A DNA stretch of 54,462 bases. It comes from Streptococcus mitis. Lineage in GTDB: Bacteria > Bacillota > Bacilli > Lactobacillales > Streptococcaceae. Position 1 is the first letter of the stretch. Every line of letters begins with the position of its first letter. Made by a program: the position numbers and the translations under genes. Below, piece by piece: positions 43,025-51,653 of the stretch. The DNA lies in the NCBI GenBank assembly GCA_001914195.1, contig MKYF01000014.1, positions 1 through 54,462 of the forward strand, given 5' to 3'. Under the pieces are notes generated by a model. That model saw nothing but the letters and a program-made list of their open reading frames with translations, had not been told where the DNA came from and did no database searches.

Positions 43025-43565
43025 GATGGCACATGATTTTTTGGCTGAGGTTGTAACTCAGGACGATATCGTAGTGGATGCGACTATGGGAAATGGTCAC
43101 GACACCCTTTTTTTAGCCAAATTAGCCAAGCAAGTCTATGCCTTTGATATTCAGGAACAAGCCTTGGAAAAGACGCAAGAGCGTTTGAACCAGGCTTGCC
43201 TGACAAATGCCCAGTTAATCTTGCAAGGTCATGAGACACTGGACCAGTTTGTGACAGAAGCCAAGGCAGGGATTTTTAATCTAGGCTATCTGCCGTCAGC
43301 TGATAAGTCAGTCATTACCCGACCTCAGACAACGATTGAAGCATTAGAAAAGCTGTGTGCCTTACTTGTCAAAGGTGGACGGATTGCTATCATGATCTAC
43401 TATGGTCATGAAGGAGGCGACCTAGAGAGGGATGCTGTCTTGGATTTTGTTAGCCAGTTGAACCAACAAGAGTACACAGCTGCAATTTACCGAACTTTAA
43501 ACCAAGTAAACAACCCACCATTTTTAGTGATGATTGAAAAATTAGAGAGATATAGACATGGATAA
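43008..43565 (+). CDS. mnmM: tRNA methyltransferase MnmM (YtqB family)
   Basis: A 185-aa class I SAM-dependent methyltransferase, the YtqB/MnmM family, which methylates nm5s2U to mnm5s2U in tRNA. Motif I DATMGNGHDTLFLA is near residue 24, and the family segments FNLGYLPSADKSVIT and IYYGHEGGD are present. ATG 43008 lies 7 bp after AGGAG; a TTG codon two codons earlier is not preferred. It overlaps mnmL by 17 bp and the next gene by 8 bp. Confidence 0.9.
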   Translation: MKRPLEMAHDFLAEVVTQDDIVVDATMGNGHDTLFLAKLAKQVYAFDIQEQALEKTQERLNQACLTNAQLILQGHETLDQFVTEAKAGIFNLGYLPSADKSVITRPQTTIEALEKLCALLVKGGRIAIMIYYGHEGGDLERDAVLDFVSQLNQQEYTAAIYRTLNQVNNPPFLVMIEKLERYRHG

Positions 43566-43812
43566 ACAATACCTACGTGAAAAGCTGGATGCCATGCGCC
43601 AGAATTTTGTCGAATCAACCCACCACGAACGAGCGGTGGGCGTGCTAGACCAAGCGCATATGAGCAAAAAAATGCTTAAAATCAAGAAAAAATTAGTTGC
43701 TCTTGAAATGGAACGGTGCCAGAGAAAAATTGAGCACAAAGACTGTTCCAAGATTGACCAAAAAATCAAAGAGCAGAAGGAGATATTTGAATCTTGTTGT
43801 AAAAAAGATTAA
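43558..43812 (+). CDS. Conserved small Cys-containing protein, function unknown
   Basis: An 84-aa charged, probably helical protein with four cysteines in its second half (Cys53, Cys62 and a C-terminal CC pair by my count). I do not recognise a domain. It overlaps mnmM by 8 bp and is translated with it; the ribosome-binding site is GAGAG. The next gene starts 11 bp after it behind AAGGAGG, so all four genes from mnmL may form one operon. Confidence 0.75.
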   Translation: MDKQYLREKLDAMRQNFVESTHHERAVGVLDQAHMSKKMLKIKKKLVALEMERCQRKIEHKDCSKIDQKIKEQKEIFESCCKKD

Positions 43813-43823
43813 GGAGGTCGTGC

Positions 43824-45878
43824 GTGGAATTACTGATTTACCTCATCCTATTTTTACTGGTCTTGATTGTCTCAAGTACAACCAATAAGCTCCTGCCCTT
43901 TTTGCCCCTCCCTTTGGTGCAGATTCTTTTGGGAATTGTGATTGGTCTCTTTTTACCCAATACCGACTTTCACCTCAATACAGAGTTGTTTTTGGCCCTG
44001 GTTATCGGGCCCTTGCTTTTCCGAGAGTCTGAGGAAGCAGATATTACGGCTATTTTAAAACACTGGCGAATCATTATTTACCTCATATTTCCAGTGATTT
44101 TTATCTCGACTCTGAGTTTGGGTGGCTTGGCCCATCTTCTTTGGTTCAGACTCCCCCTAGCGGCTTGTTTGGCTGTTGGGGCAGCCCTTGGCCCTACGGA
44201 CTTGGTGGCCTTTGCCTCTCTTTCGGAGCGCTTTAGCTTTCCTAAGCGCGTGTCTAATATTCTTAAAGGGGAGGGACTCTTGAATGATGCTTCTGGTTTG
44301 GTTGCCTTTCAGGTAGCTTTGACAGCTTGGACAACTGGAGCCTTTTCCCTTGGGCAAGCTAGTAGTTCGCTCATCTTTTCAATTCTAGGTGGTTTTTTTA
44401 TTGGCTTTTTAACAGCCATGATCAACCGTTTCCTCCACACCTTCTTGCTGAGTGTGAGCGCAACGGATATTGCCAGCGAACTTTTATTAGAATTGAGTTT
44501 GCCCCTGGTGACCTTCTTCCTGGCAGAAGAAGTCCATGTTTCAGGGATTATTGCCGTTGTGGTTGCTGGGATTTTACAGGCAAGCCGTTTTAAGAAAATT
44601 ACGCTCCTCGAAGCCCAAGTGGATACGGTGACCGAGACGGTCTGGCATACAGTGAACTTTATGCTCAACGGATCTGTCTTTGTGATTTTAGGGATGGAGC
44701 TGGAAATGATAGCAGAGCCTATCTTAACAAATCCAATCTATAATCCCTTACTTTTATTGCTATCTCTTGTCGCACTGACCTTTGTCCTCTTTGCTATTCG
44801 TTTTGTCATGATTTATGGCTACTATGCCTATAGGACTAGACGTCTCAAGAAAAAGCTAAATAAATATATGAAGGACATGCTTCTCTTGACCTTCTCAGGT
44901 GTTAAGGGAACCGTGTCGATTGCTACGATTCTTTTGATACCAAGTAACCTAGAGAAAGAGTATCCACTCTTGCTTTTCCTTGTCGCAGGTGTGACGCTTG
45001 TAAGTTTTTTAACAGGTCTCTTGATCCTGCCCCATCTTTCTGATGAACAGGAAGAAAGTAAGGACTACCTCATGCATATCGGAATTTTGAATGAGGTTAC
45101 TTCGGAGTTGGAAAAAGAGTTGGAAGGTACCAGAAATAAACTTCCCCTCTATGCAGCTATTGACAATTACCATGGACGTATTGAAAATCTGATCCTGAGT
45201 CAAGAAAATAAGGGGGCTCAAGAGGACTGGGAGGCCTTGAAACTTCTCATTCTCAGTATTGAAAGTGATGGTTTAGAACAGGCTTACGAAGAAGGCAAGA
45301 TGAGTGAGCGTGCCTATCGAGTCTACCAACGTTATTTGAAAAACATGGAACAAAGTATCAATCGTAAGTTTGCGTCACGATTGACCTATTATTTTCTTGT
45401 TTCCTTGCGGATTTTACGTTTTCTCCTTCACGAAGTCTTTACCTTTGGTAAGACCTTCCGCAGTTGGAAAAATGAAGAATCACAGAAACTCAGAGCCCTT
45501 GACTATGATCAAATTGCAGAGCTCTATCTAGAAAATACAGAAATGATTATTGAAAGTTTGGAGAATCTAAAAGGAGTTTATAAGAGTTCTTTAATCAGTT
45601 TCATGCAGGATTCTCGTCTCCGAGAAACAGCTATCATCACCAGTGGTGCCTTTGTCGAACGGGTTATCAACCGTGTCAAGCCCAACAATATCGCTGAAAT
45701 GCTGAGAGGCTATTATCTGGAGCGCAAGTTGATTTTCGAATATGAAGAGAAACGATTGATTACAACCAAGTATGCCAAGAAGTTACGACAAAATGTGAAT
45801 AACTTAGAGAACTATTCCTTGAAGGAAGCTGCCAATACCCTGCCTTATGATATGGTGGAATTGGTAAGAAGAAATTAG
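43824..45878 (+). CDS. Cation/proton antiporter, CPA1 (NhaP-like) family
   Basis: A 684-aa membrane protein with about twelve helices in residues 1-410 and a soluble C-terminal domain of about 270 residues. The CPA1 core is seen in ALGPTDLVAFASL (near residue 115) and EGLLNDASGLVAF (near 150), the paired Asn-Asp being the ion-binding site. It probably exchanges Na+ or K+ for H+; the ion is not readable from sequence. Start codon GTG at 43824 behind AAGGAGG. Confidence 0.88.
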   Translation: MELLIYLILFLLVLIVSSTTNKLLPFLPLPLVQILLGIVIGLFLPNTDFHLNTELFLALVIGPLLFRESEEADITAILKHWRIIIYLIFPVIFISTLSLGGLAHLLWFRLPLAACLAVGAALGPTDLVAFASLSERFSFPKRVSNILKGEGLLNDASGLVAFQVALTAWTTGAFSLGQASSSLIFSILGGFFIGFLTAMINRFLHTFLLSVSATDIASELLLELSLPLVTFFLAEEVHVSGIIAVVVAGILQASRFKKITLLEAQVDTVTETVWHTVNFMLNGSVFVILGMELEMIAEPILTNPIYNPLLLLLSLVALTFVLFAIRFVMIYGYYAYRTRRLKKKLNKYMKDMLLLTFSGVKGTVSIATILLIPSNLEKEYPLLLFLVAGVTLVSFLTGLLILPHLSDEQEESKDYLMHIGILNEVTSELEKELEGTRNKLPLYAAIDNYHGRIENLILSQENKGAQEDWEALKLLILSIESDGLEQAYEEGKMSERAYRVYQRYLKNMEQSINRKFASRLTYYFLVSLRILRFLLHEVFTFGKTFRSWKNEESQKLRALDYDQIAELYLENTEMIIESLENLKGVYKSSLISFMQDSRLRETAIITSGAFVERVINRVKPNNIAEMLRGYYLERKLIFEYEEKRLITTKYAKKLRQNVNNLENYSLKEAANTLPYDMVELVRRN

Positions 45879-45881
45879 TTA

Positions 45882-46032
45882 ATACTCTTCGAAAATCTCT
45901 TCAAACCACGTCAGCGTCGCCTTACCGTAGGTATGGTTACTGACTTCGTCAGTTTCATCTACAACCTCAAAGCAGTACTTTGAGCAACCTGCGGCTAGCT
46001 TCCTAGTTTGCTCTTTGATTTTCATTGAGTAT
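45882..46032 (+). repeat. BOX element 3 (boxA-boxB-boxC)
   Basis: About 151 bp with the BOX ends ATACTCTTCG and ATTGAGTAT, one boxB and boxC core TGCGGCTAGC. It fills the space between the antiporter gene and the YihY gene, 25 bp ahead of the latter's start codon. Confidence 0.92.
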
Positions 46033-46057
46033 AAGATTGTAAATAAAGGAGTATGAT

Positions 46058-46918
46058 ATGAAGAAGTGGTGGAAAGAGCTGATAGACAAGCCTTTATTAA
46101 AAGCCTTTTTGAATTATTATCAAGCATCAGATAGTGAGTTGACCAGTGTCGGAGTAGCCTACTATTGGTTGATTTCGATTTTTCCCTTACTTTTGGTGGT
46201 GGTCAATATCCTCCCTTATTTTCAGATTCCAGTTTCTAATTTTTTAAAGGTTATCAATGAATTTTTGCCAGAAACCATGTATGATGTGGTCGCAAAGATT
46301 ATTACAGAGGTGCTGACCCAACCGTCAACGGGCTTATTGAGTTTTGCGGTTTTGTCAGCCCTCTGGACCTTTTCAAAATCCATGAATTTCCTACAGAAAG
46401 CCTTTAATAAAGCTTACGGAGTTGCTAAAAATCGTGGAATGATTTCCAGTCAGCTCATGAGTTTGTTTGTCAGTTTTGGCTTGCAGATTCTCTTTGCTTT
46501 AGCCCTCTTTCTCAGTGTCTTTGGCCGCATGCTTCTCAACCTTATCAAAAGTTACTGGAAATCGGATAGTCCTATTTTTGATTATCTGCAAGACCTAACA
46601 GGTCCCTTAATCTATGCCTTGATTTTCGCTATCTTGGTCATGCTTTATTATTTCCTGCCCAATGTTACGGTGCGACGAATTCGCTATGTGTTGCCAGGTA
46701 GTGTCTTTGTCTTGTTGACTCTGGTCTTACTGCTCAATATCTTTTCAGTCTATATCAATAATTATGTCAATCACCTAGTGGACGTGCGTTTTTTCAGTTC
46801 CGTCGTCGTGGTGGTCATGATGTTCTGGTTTATTCTCATAGCTAAGATTTTAATTGTCGGCGCGGTGATTAATGCCAGTGTCCAGAGTTTGAAAGATCCG
46901 AGCTTGAGAATAAATTAA
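46058..46918 (+). CDS. YihY/BrkB-family membrane protein
   Basis: A 286-aa protein with six membrane helices and the YihY/virulence-factor BrkB core (VGVAYYWLISIFPLLLVVVN near residue 30). Older annotations call this family ribonuclease BN, which is a misassignment; the function is unknown. The ATG is at 46058 with AAGGAGT upstream; the BOX element lies between it and the antiporter gene. Confidence 0.88.
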   Translation: MKKWWKELIDKPLLKAFLNYYQASDSELTSVGVAYYWLISIFPLLLVVVNILPYFQIPVSNFLKVINEFLPETMYDVVAKIITEVLTQPSTGLLSFAVLSALWTFSKSMNFLQKAFNKAYGVAKNRGMISSQLMSLFVSFGLQILFALALFLSVFGRMLLNLIKSYWKSDSPIFDYLQDLTGPLIYALIFAILVMLYYFLPNVTVRRIRYVLPGSVFVLLTLVLLLNIFSVYINNYVNHLVDVRFFSSVVVVVMMFWFILIAKILIVGAVINASVQSLKDPSLRIN

Positions 46919-46937
46919 CTCAATTTTTATCCATAAC

Positions 46938-46982
46938 AAAACGCATACTATCAAGGTTTTATTGCCTGATAATATGCGTTTT
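46938..46982. terminator. Hairpin repeat copy 3, bidirectional terminator between yihY and queA
   Basis: AAAACGCATA...TATCAAGG pairs with CCTGATA...TATGCGTTTT with a mismatched middle, then TTTT. It is the same dispersed hairpin as at 10765, 11055 and 52111, here serving two convergent genes. Confidence 0.8.
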
Positions 46983-46995
46983 TTGATTATGTAAA

Positions 46996-48024
46996 TTAAT
47001 AGATAAACATGGCGTCACCGAAACTGAAGAAGCGGTAGTGTTCTTGGATGGCATGGTGGTAGGCATCTAAGACTAATTCGCGACCTGCAAAGGAAGAAAC
47101 CAACATGACCAGAGTTGATTTTGGCAGGTGGAAATTGGTTGAGAAGGCATCCACGACCTTCCATTCATAGCCAGGTTTGATAAAGATATTGGTCCAGCCA
47201 GAATCTGCTTGGATTTGCCCATCAAATTTGGAACCAATAGTCTCCAAGGTGCGGATAGAAGTGGTTCCGACAGCGATGACACGACCACCATTTTCCTTAA
47301 CAGAGCGAAGAGTGGCAGCCGCTTCCTCAGAAAGCTGGTAGAATTCTGAGTGCATTTCGTGTTCGTCCAAATTGTCCACAGAAACAGGTCTAAAGGTTCC
47401 GAGTCCGACATGAAGAGTCAGATAGACTAGATGAACACCCTTAGCTTGGATTTCTGCTAGCAGTTCTTTGGTGAAGTGCAATCCAGCAGTCGGTGCAGCA
47501 GCAGAGCCACTTTCTTTAGCGTAGACAGTTTGATAACGTTCACGGTCATCCAATTTTTCATGAATATAAGGTGGTAATGGCATTTCTCCCAGACTTTCCA
47601 AGACTTCTAGGAAAATTCCTTGGTATTCAAAGCGGACGATACGGCCCCCGTGAGTCAATTCTTCCGTAACGACAGCGCTGAGGCGACCATCACCAAAGCT
47701 GACACGAGTACCAATCTTGAGGCGTTTGGCAGGTTTAGCCAGAACTTCCCACTCATCGCCACTAATGTTTTTGAGTAGGAGCAGTTCCACATGACCTCCA
47801 GTTTCTTCCTTTTGACCATAGAGGCGGGCAGGGAGAACACGGGTGTCGTTCATGACAAGGGCATCACCAGGTTCCAACATATCAATAATGGAGTGGAAGT
47901 GTTTATCCTGCATTTCTCCCGTCTCACGGTTGACAATGAGGAGTTTAGAGGCATCTCGTTTTTCAAGAGGCGTTTGGGCAATCAATTCCTCGGGTAAGTG
48001 GAAATCAAAATCAGCTGTATTCAT
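46996..48024 (-). CDS. queA: S-adenosylmethionine:tRNA ribosyltransferase-isomerase QueA
   Basis: A 342-aa enzyme that transfers and isomerises the ribosyl moiety of SAM onto preQ1-modified tRNA, a late step of queuosine synthesis. The family segments DFHLPEELIAQ, MNDTRVLPARL, SAAAPTAGLHFT and GTTSIRTLE are intact. An in-frame ATG four codons upstream (48036) is an alternative; the start chosen gives the family length. It is monocistronic with a TATAAT at 48066-48061 (minus strand). Confidence 0.94.
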   Translation of the reverse strand: MNTADFDFHLPEELIAQTPLEKRDASKLLIVNRETGEMQDKHFHSIIDMLEPGDALVMNDTRVLPARLYGQKEETGGHVELLLLKNISGDEWEVLAKPAKRLKIGTRVSFGDGRLSAVVTEELTHGGRIVRFEYQGIFLEVLESLGEMPLPPYIHEKLDDRERYQTVYAKESGSAAAPTAGLHFTKELLAEIQAKGVHLVYLTLHVGLGTFRPVSVDNLDEHEMHSEFYQLSEEAAATLRSVKENGGRVIAVGTTSIRTLETIGSKFDGQIQADSGWTNIFIKPGYEWKVVDAFSTNFHLPKSTLVMLVSSFAGRELVLDAYHHAIQEHYRFFSFGDAMFIY

Positions 48025-48116
48025 ATATTTGTTCATTCTTTCTAAGTTCTAATCCTATCCATTATAACATGTTTCAAGTATAGTCGCTCTTTTTTTAAAA
48101 ATTAAATCGTTTTCAC

Positions 48117-48145
48117 TTGACAAAAATTGGTCTATACCATATAAT
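48117..48145 (+). promoter_or_regulatory. nagB promoter with a NagR/DasR-type operator in the spacer
   Basis: A full-consensus promoter: TTGACA (48117-48122), a 17-bp spacer and TATAAT (48140-48145). The spacer contains TGGTCTATACCA (48128-48139), which fits the TGGTNTANACCA operator of GntR/HutC-family amino-sugar repressors (NagR, YvoA, DasR). A repressor there would block RNA polymerase directly and be released by amino-sugar phosphates. Confidence 0.8.
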
Positions 48146-48174
48146 AAATATAGACTGAAACGGAGGATGAAAAG

Positions 48175-48882
48175 ATGAAAGTCATTAAAGTTGAAAACCA
48201 AGTTGAAGGTGGAAAAGTTGCTTTTGAGATTTTGAAGGAAAAATTCGCCAATGGGGCTCAAACTCTAGGACTTGCGACAGGAAGCAGTCCACTTGAATTT
48301 TACAAGGAAATTGTTGAAAGTGACCTTGATTTTTCAAATCTAACCAGTGTCAACCTTGATGAATATGTAGGTCTTGATGGCGACAATCCTCAGTCTTACC
48401 GCCACTTCATGCAAGAAAACTTGTTCAACCAAAAACCATTTAAAGAAAGTTTCTTGCCTCGTGGGGTTAAGGATCATGCTGAAGCTGAAGTTGAACGCTA
48501 CAATCAAATTTTGGCTGACCATCCAGTTGATCTCCAAATCTTGGGAATCGGTCGCAATGGACATATCGGATTTAATGAACCTGGTACTCCATTTGACAGT
48601 CAAACGCATCTAGTCGAACTGGACCAGTCTACTATTGAAGCCAATGCGCGCTTTTTTGACAAGATTGAAGACGTCCCAACCCAAGCCATTTCAATGGGAA
48701 TTAAGAATATCTTGGATGCCAAGTCTATCCTTCTCTTTGCTTACGGTGAGTCGAAAGCAGAAGCCATTGCCGGAACCGTGTCTGGCCCAGTGACTGAGAA
48801 TCTACCAGCAAGTAGCCTGCAAAATCACCCTGATGTGACCATTATTGCGGATGCTGAAGCGCTTAGCTTGCTTGAAAAATAA
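48175..48882 (+). CDS. nagB: Glucosamine-6-phosphate deaminase NagB
   Basis: A 235-aa cytoplasmic enzyme that converts glucosamine 6-phosphate to fructose 6-phosphate and ammonia, feeding amino-sugar carbon to glycolysis. The phosphate-binding ATGSSPLEFY near residue 36, VNLDEYVGL near 62 and GIGRNGHIGFNEPG near 123 are intact. The length is that of the short Gram-positive form. The ribosome-binding site is CGGAGGATG, and control is predicted from the operator inside its promoter. Confidence 0.95.
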   Translation: MKVIKVENQVEGGKVAFEILKEKFANGAQTLGLATGSSPLEFYKEIVESDLDFSNLTSVNLDEYVGLDGDNPQSYRHFMQENLFNQKPFKESFLPRGVKDHAEAEVERYNQILADHPVDLQILGIGRNGHIGFNEPGTPFDSQTHLVELDQSTIEANARFFDKIEDVPTQAISMGIKNILDAKSILLFAYGESKAEAIAGTVSGPVTENLPASSLQNHPDVTIIADAEALSLLEK

Positions 48883-48970
48883 AAAATGGAACCGTTCAGT
48901 TTCTTCTATCTGAGTGCTTTAAGCTCTTGTATAAATGGATGAAAAAGTCAAAATTAAACCGTATTTTTTC

Positions 48971-48999
48971 TTGACAATTATTCCTTTTACGTGTAAAAT
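48971..48999 (+). promoter_or_regulatory. rpsU promoter
   Basis: TTGACA (48971-48976), a 17-bp spacer and TAAAAT (48994-48999). Confidence 0.8.
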
Positions 49000-49033
49000 A
49001 GAATAGATCTTGAACTTGAAGGGAGTGAAAAAA

Positions 49034-49210
49034 ATGTCTAAAACAGTAGTACGTAAGAATGAATCTCTTGACGACGCACTTCGTCGTTTCAAACGTGCGG
49101 TTACTAAAGCTGGTACTCTTCAAGAAACACGCAAACGTGAATTCTATGAAAAACCTTCTGTAAAACGTAAACGTAAATCAGAAGCAGCTCGTAAACGTAA
49201 AAAATTCTAA
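49034..49210 (+). CDS. rpsU: 30S ribosomal protein S21
   Basis: A 58-aa basic protein starting [16 protein letters not shown] and ending in a Lys/Arg-rich tail, typical S21 of Gram-positive bacteria, located near the anti-Shine-Dalgarno region of the 30S subunit. ATG 49034 is preceded by AGGGAGTG; an in-frame ATG 24 bp upstream would add eight residues not found in the family. Confidence 0.96.
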
Positions 49211-49219
49211 TTAGAAGTG

Positions 49220-49251
49220 AAAGGCTGGAGAAATCTAGTCCTTTTTCTTTT
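49220..49251 (+). terminator. Terminator of rpsU
   Basis: AAAGG-CTGGA pairs with TCTAG-T-CCTTT (one bulge, one G-U) around a 5-6 nt loop, then TTCTTTT. Confidence 0.65.
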
Positions 49252-49252
49252 A

Positions 49253-49448
49253 ATACTCTTCGAAAATCTCTTCAAACCACGTCAACGTCGCCTTGCCGTA
49301 GGTATGGTTACTGACTTCGTCAGTTTCATCTACAACCTCAAAGCAGTGCTTTGAGCTGACTTCGTCAGTTCTATCTGCAACCTCAAAACCGTGTTTTGAG
49401 CAACCTGCGGCTAGTTTCCTAGTTTGCTCTTTGATTTTCATTGAGTAT
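49253..49448 (+). repeat. BOX element 4 (boxA-boxB-boxB-boxC)
   Basis: About 196 bp with two boxB modules and the standard ends. It lies between the rpsU terminator and the hprK promoter. Confidence 0.92.
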
Positions 49449-49476
49449 AAATAAATACTCCAAAGCCTGCAAAAAT

Positions 49477-49506
49477 CTGAAATATCCTACTACAATTTGA
49501 TATAAT
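49477..49506 (+). promoter_or_regulatory. hprK operon promoter
   Basis: CTGAAA (49477-49482), an 18-bp spacer and TATAAT (49501-49506) with TGA ahead of it (extended -10). Confidence 0.65.
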
Positions 49507-49537
49507 AGAGAGAAGAACTCATTTGAAGGAGGAAATG

Positions 49538-50473
49538 ATGTCGGTTTTAGTAAAAGAAGTGATTGAAAAGCTTAGACTAGACATTGTCTATGGCGAACCA
49601 GAATTGCTTGAAAAGGAAATCAATACAGCGGACATTACGCGACCTGGTCTTGAAATGACAGGTTATTTTGACTACTACACGCCAGAGCGGATCCAGCTCT
49701 TGGGGATGAAGGAGTGGTCTTATCTGATCAGCATGCCTTCCAACAGCCGTTATGAAGTTTTGAAAAAAATGTTTCTACCTGAGACACCAGCGGTCATTGT
49801 TGCCCGTGGTTTGGTGGTTCCAGAGGAGATGTTAAAAGCAGCCAGAGAATGTAAGATTGCTATTTTAACCAGCCGTACAGCGACAAGTCGTTTATCTGGA
49901 GAGTTATCTAGCTATCTGGATTCTCGTTTGGCAGAACGTACCAGTGTTCATGGGGTTTTGATGGATATCTATGGGATGGGCGTCTTGATTCAGGGAGATA
50001 GTGGAATTGGTAAGAGTGAGACAGGTCTGGAACTTGTCAAACGTGGTCACCGCTTGGTAGCTGATGACCGGGTCGATATCTTTGCCAAGGATGAGATTAC
50101 TCTTTGGGGTGAACCGGCTGAAATCTTGAGACACCTGATTGAAATTCGTGGGGTTGGGATTATCGATGTCATGAGCCTCTACGGTGCCAGTGCCGTCAAG
50201 GATTCTTCACAGGTTCAACTTGCTGTCTATTTGGAAAACTATGATACACATAAGACTTTTGATCGTCTTGGAAACAATGCAGAGGAAATAGAAATTTCTG
50301 GCGTAGCCATTCCTCGTATTCGTATTCCAGTTAAAACAGGTCGTAATATCTCTGTCGTGATTGAGGCTGCTGCCATGAATTATCGTGCCAAGGAAATGGG
50401 CTTTGATGCGACGCGTTTGTTCGAAGAACGTTTGACAAATCTCATTGCTCAAAACGAGGTGCCTAATGCTTGA
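49538..50473 (+). CDS. hprK: HPr kinase/phosphorylase
   Basis: A 311-aa bifunctional enzyme that phosphorylates and dephosphorylates HPr on Ser46, the switch for CcpA-dependent carbon catabolite repression. The Walker A motif GDSGIGKS is at residues 153-160, followed by the HPrK signature region around IEIRGVGIIDVMSLYG. ATG 49538 follows AAGGAGG by five bases; in-frame ATG codons just upstream (49535 and 49523) are less likely. Its end overlaps lgt by 8 bp. Confidence 0.96.
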   Translation: MSVLVKEVIEKLRLDIVYGEPELLEKEINTADITRPGLEMTGYFDYYTPERIQLLGMKEWSYLISMPSNSRYEVLKKMFLPETPAVIVARGLVVPEEMLKAARECKIAILTSRTATSRLSGELSSYLDSRLAERTSVHGVLMDIYGMGVLIQGDSGIGKSETGLELVKRGHRLVADDRVDIFAKDEITLWGEPAEILRHLIEIRGVGIIDVMSLYGASAVKDSSQVQLAVYLENYDTHKTFDRLGNNAEEIEISGVAIPRIRIPVKTGRNISVVIEAAAMNYRAKEMGFDATRLFEERLTNLIAQNEVPNA

Positions 50474-51254
50474 TCCAATTGCTATTCATCTAGGTCCTCT
50501 AGCCATTCGTTGGTATGCCTTGTGTATTGTGACAGGTTTGATTCTTGCGGTTTATTTGACCATGAAAGAAGCGCCTAGAAAGAAGATCATACCAGACGAT
50601 ATTTTAGATTTTATCTTGATAGCCTTTCCCTTGGCTATTTTAGGAGCTCGTCTCTACTATGTCATTTTCCGTTTTGATTACTATAGTCAGAATGTCGGTG
50701 AGATTTTTGCCATTTGGAATGGTGGTTTGGCCATTTACGGTGGTTTGATTACTGGTGCCCTTGTGCTCTATATCTTTGCTGATCGTAAACTTATCAATAC
50801 TTGGGATTTTCTAGATATTGCGGCGCCTAGCGTCATGATTGCCCAAAGTTTAGGTCGCTGGGGTAATTTCTTTAACCAAGAAGCCTATGGTGCAGCAGTG
50901 GATAGTCTGGATTATCTACCTGGCTTTATCCGTGACCAGATGTATATTGATGGGAGCTACCGTCAACCGACCTTCCTTTATGAGTCTCTATGGAATCTAC
51001 TTGGATTTGCCTTGATTTTGATATTCAGACGAAAATGGAAGAGTCTCAGACGAGGTCATATCACTGCTTTCTACTTGATTTGGTATGGTTTCGGTCGTAT
51101 GGTCATCGAAGGCATGCGAACAGATAGCCTCATGTTCTTTGGCCTTCGAGTGTCTCAATGGCTATCAGTTGTCCTTATTGGTCTCGGTATTTTTATCATT
51201 CTTTATCAAAATCGAAAGAAAGCCCCTTACTATGTTACAGAGGAGGAAAACTAA
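50466..51254 (+). CDS. lgt: Prolipoprotein diacylglyceryl transferase Lgt
   Basis: A 262-aa membrane enzyme that adds diacylglycerol to the lipobox Cys of prolipoproteins. About seven helices are predicted. The family signatures GARLYYVIF, NGGLAIYGGLI and the Lgt signature GRWGNFFNQEAYG are intact. It starts inside the hprK stop region, an hprK-lgt arrangement conserved in Firmicutes, and ends directly against the next gene. Confidence 0.95.
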   Translation: MLDPIAIHLGPLAIRWYALCIVTGLILAVYLTMKEAPRKKIIPDDILDFILIAFPLAILGARLYYVIFRFDYYSQNVGEIFAIWNGGLAIYGGLITGALVLYIFADRKLINTWDFLDIAAPSVMIAQSLGRWGNFFNQEAYGAAVDSLDYLPGFIRDQMYIDGSYRQPTFLYESLWNLLGFALILIFRRKWKSLRRGHITAFYLIWYGFGRMVIEGMRTDSLMFFGLRVSQWLSVVLIGLGIFIILYQNRKKAPYYVTEEEN

Positions 51255-51638
51255 ATGTTAGAAGTTGCATATATTCTTGTTGCCCTAGCTTTGATTGTCT
51301 TTTTAGTCTATCTAATCATTACTGTACAAAAGCTTGGACGTGTTATCGATGAAACAGAGAAGACGATTAAAACCTTGACTTCAGATGTGGATGTAACCTT
51401 GCATCATACCAATGAATTGCTGGCTAAGGTCAATGTCTTGGCAGATGATATCAATGTCAAGGTGGCAACGATTGATCCACTCTTTAGTGCTGTTGCAGAT
51501 TTATCTCTTTCTGTTTCAGACCTCAATGACCATGCGCGTGTCTTGAGCAAGAAAGCTTCATCAGCTGGTTCAAAAACACTCAAGACTGGTGCAAGTTTGT
51601 CAGCTCTTCGTCTTGCAAGTAAATTTTTCAAAAAATAA
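51255..51638 (+). CDS. DUF948-family membrane protein
   Basis: A 127-aa protein with one N-terminal membrane helix (about residues 3-22) and a long helical cytoplasmic or cell-surface part ending in a Lys-rich tail, matching the DUF948 family found after lgt in streptococci. Function unknown. It starts one base after the lgt stop codon, with AGAGGAGG inside lgt as its ribosome-binding site. Confidence 0.82.
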   Translation: MLEVAYILVALALIVFLVYLIITVQKLGRVIDETEKTIKTLTSDVDVTLHHTNELLAKVNVLADDINVKVATIDPLFSAVADLSLSVSDLNDHARVLSKKASSAGSKTLKTGASLSALRLASKFFKK

Positions 51639-51653
51639 AAAAGGAGAATCCTT

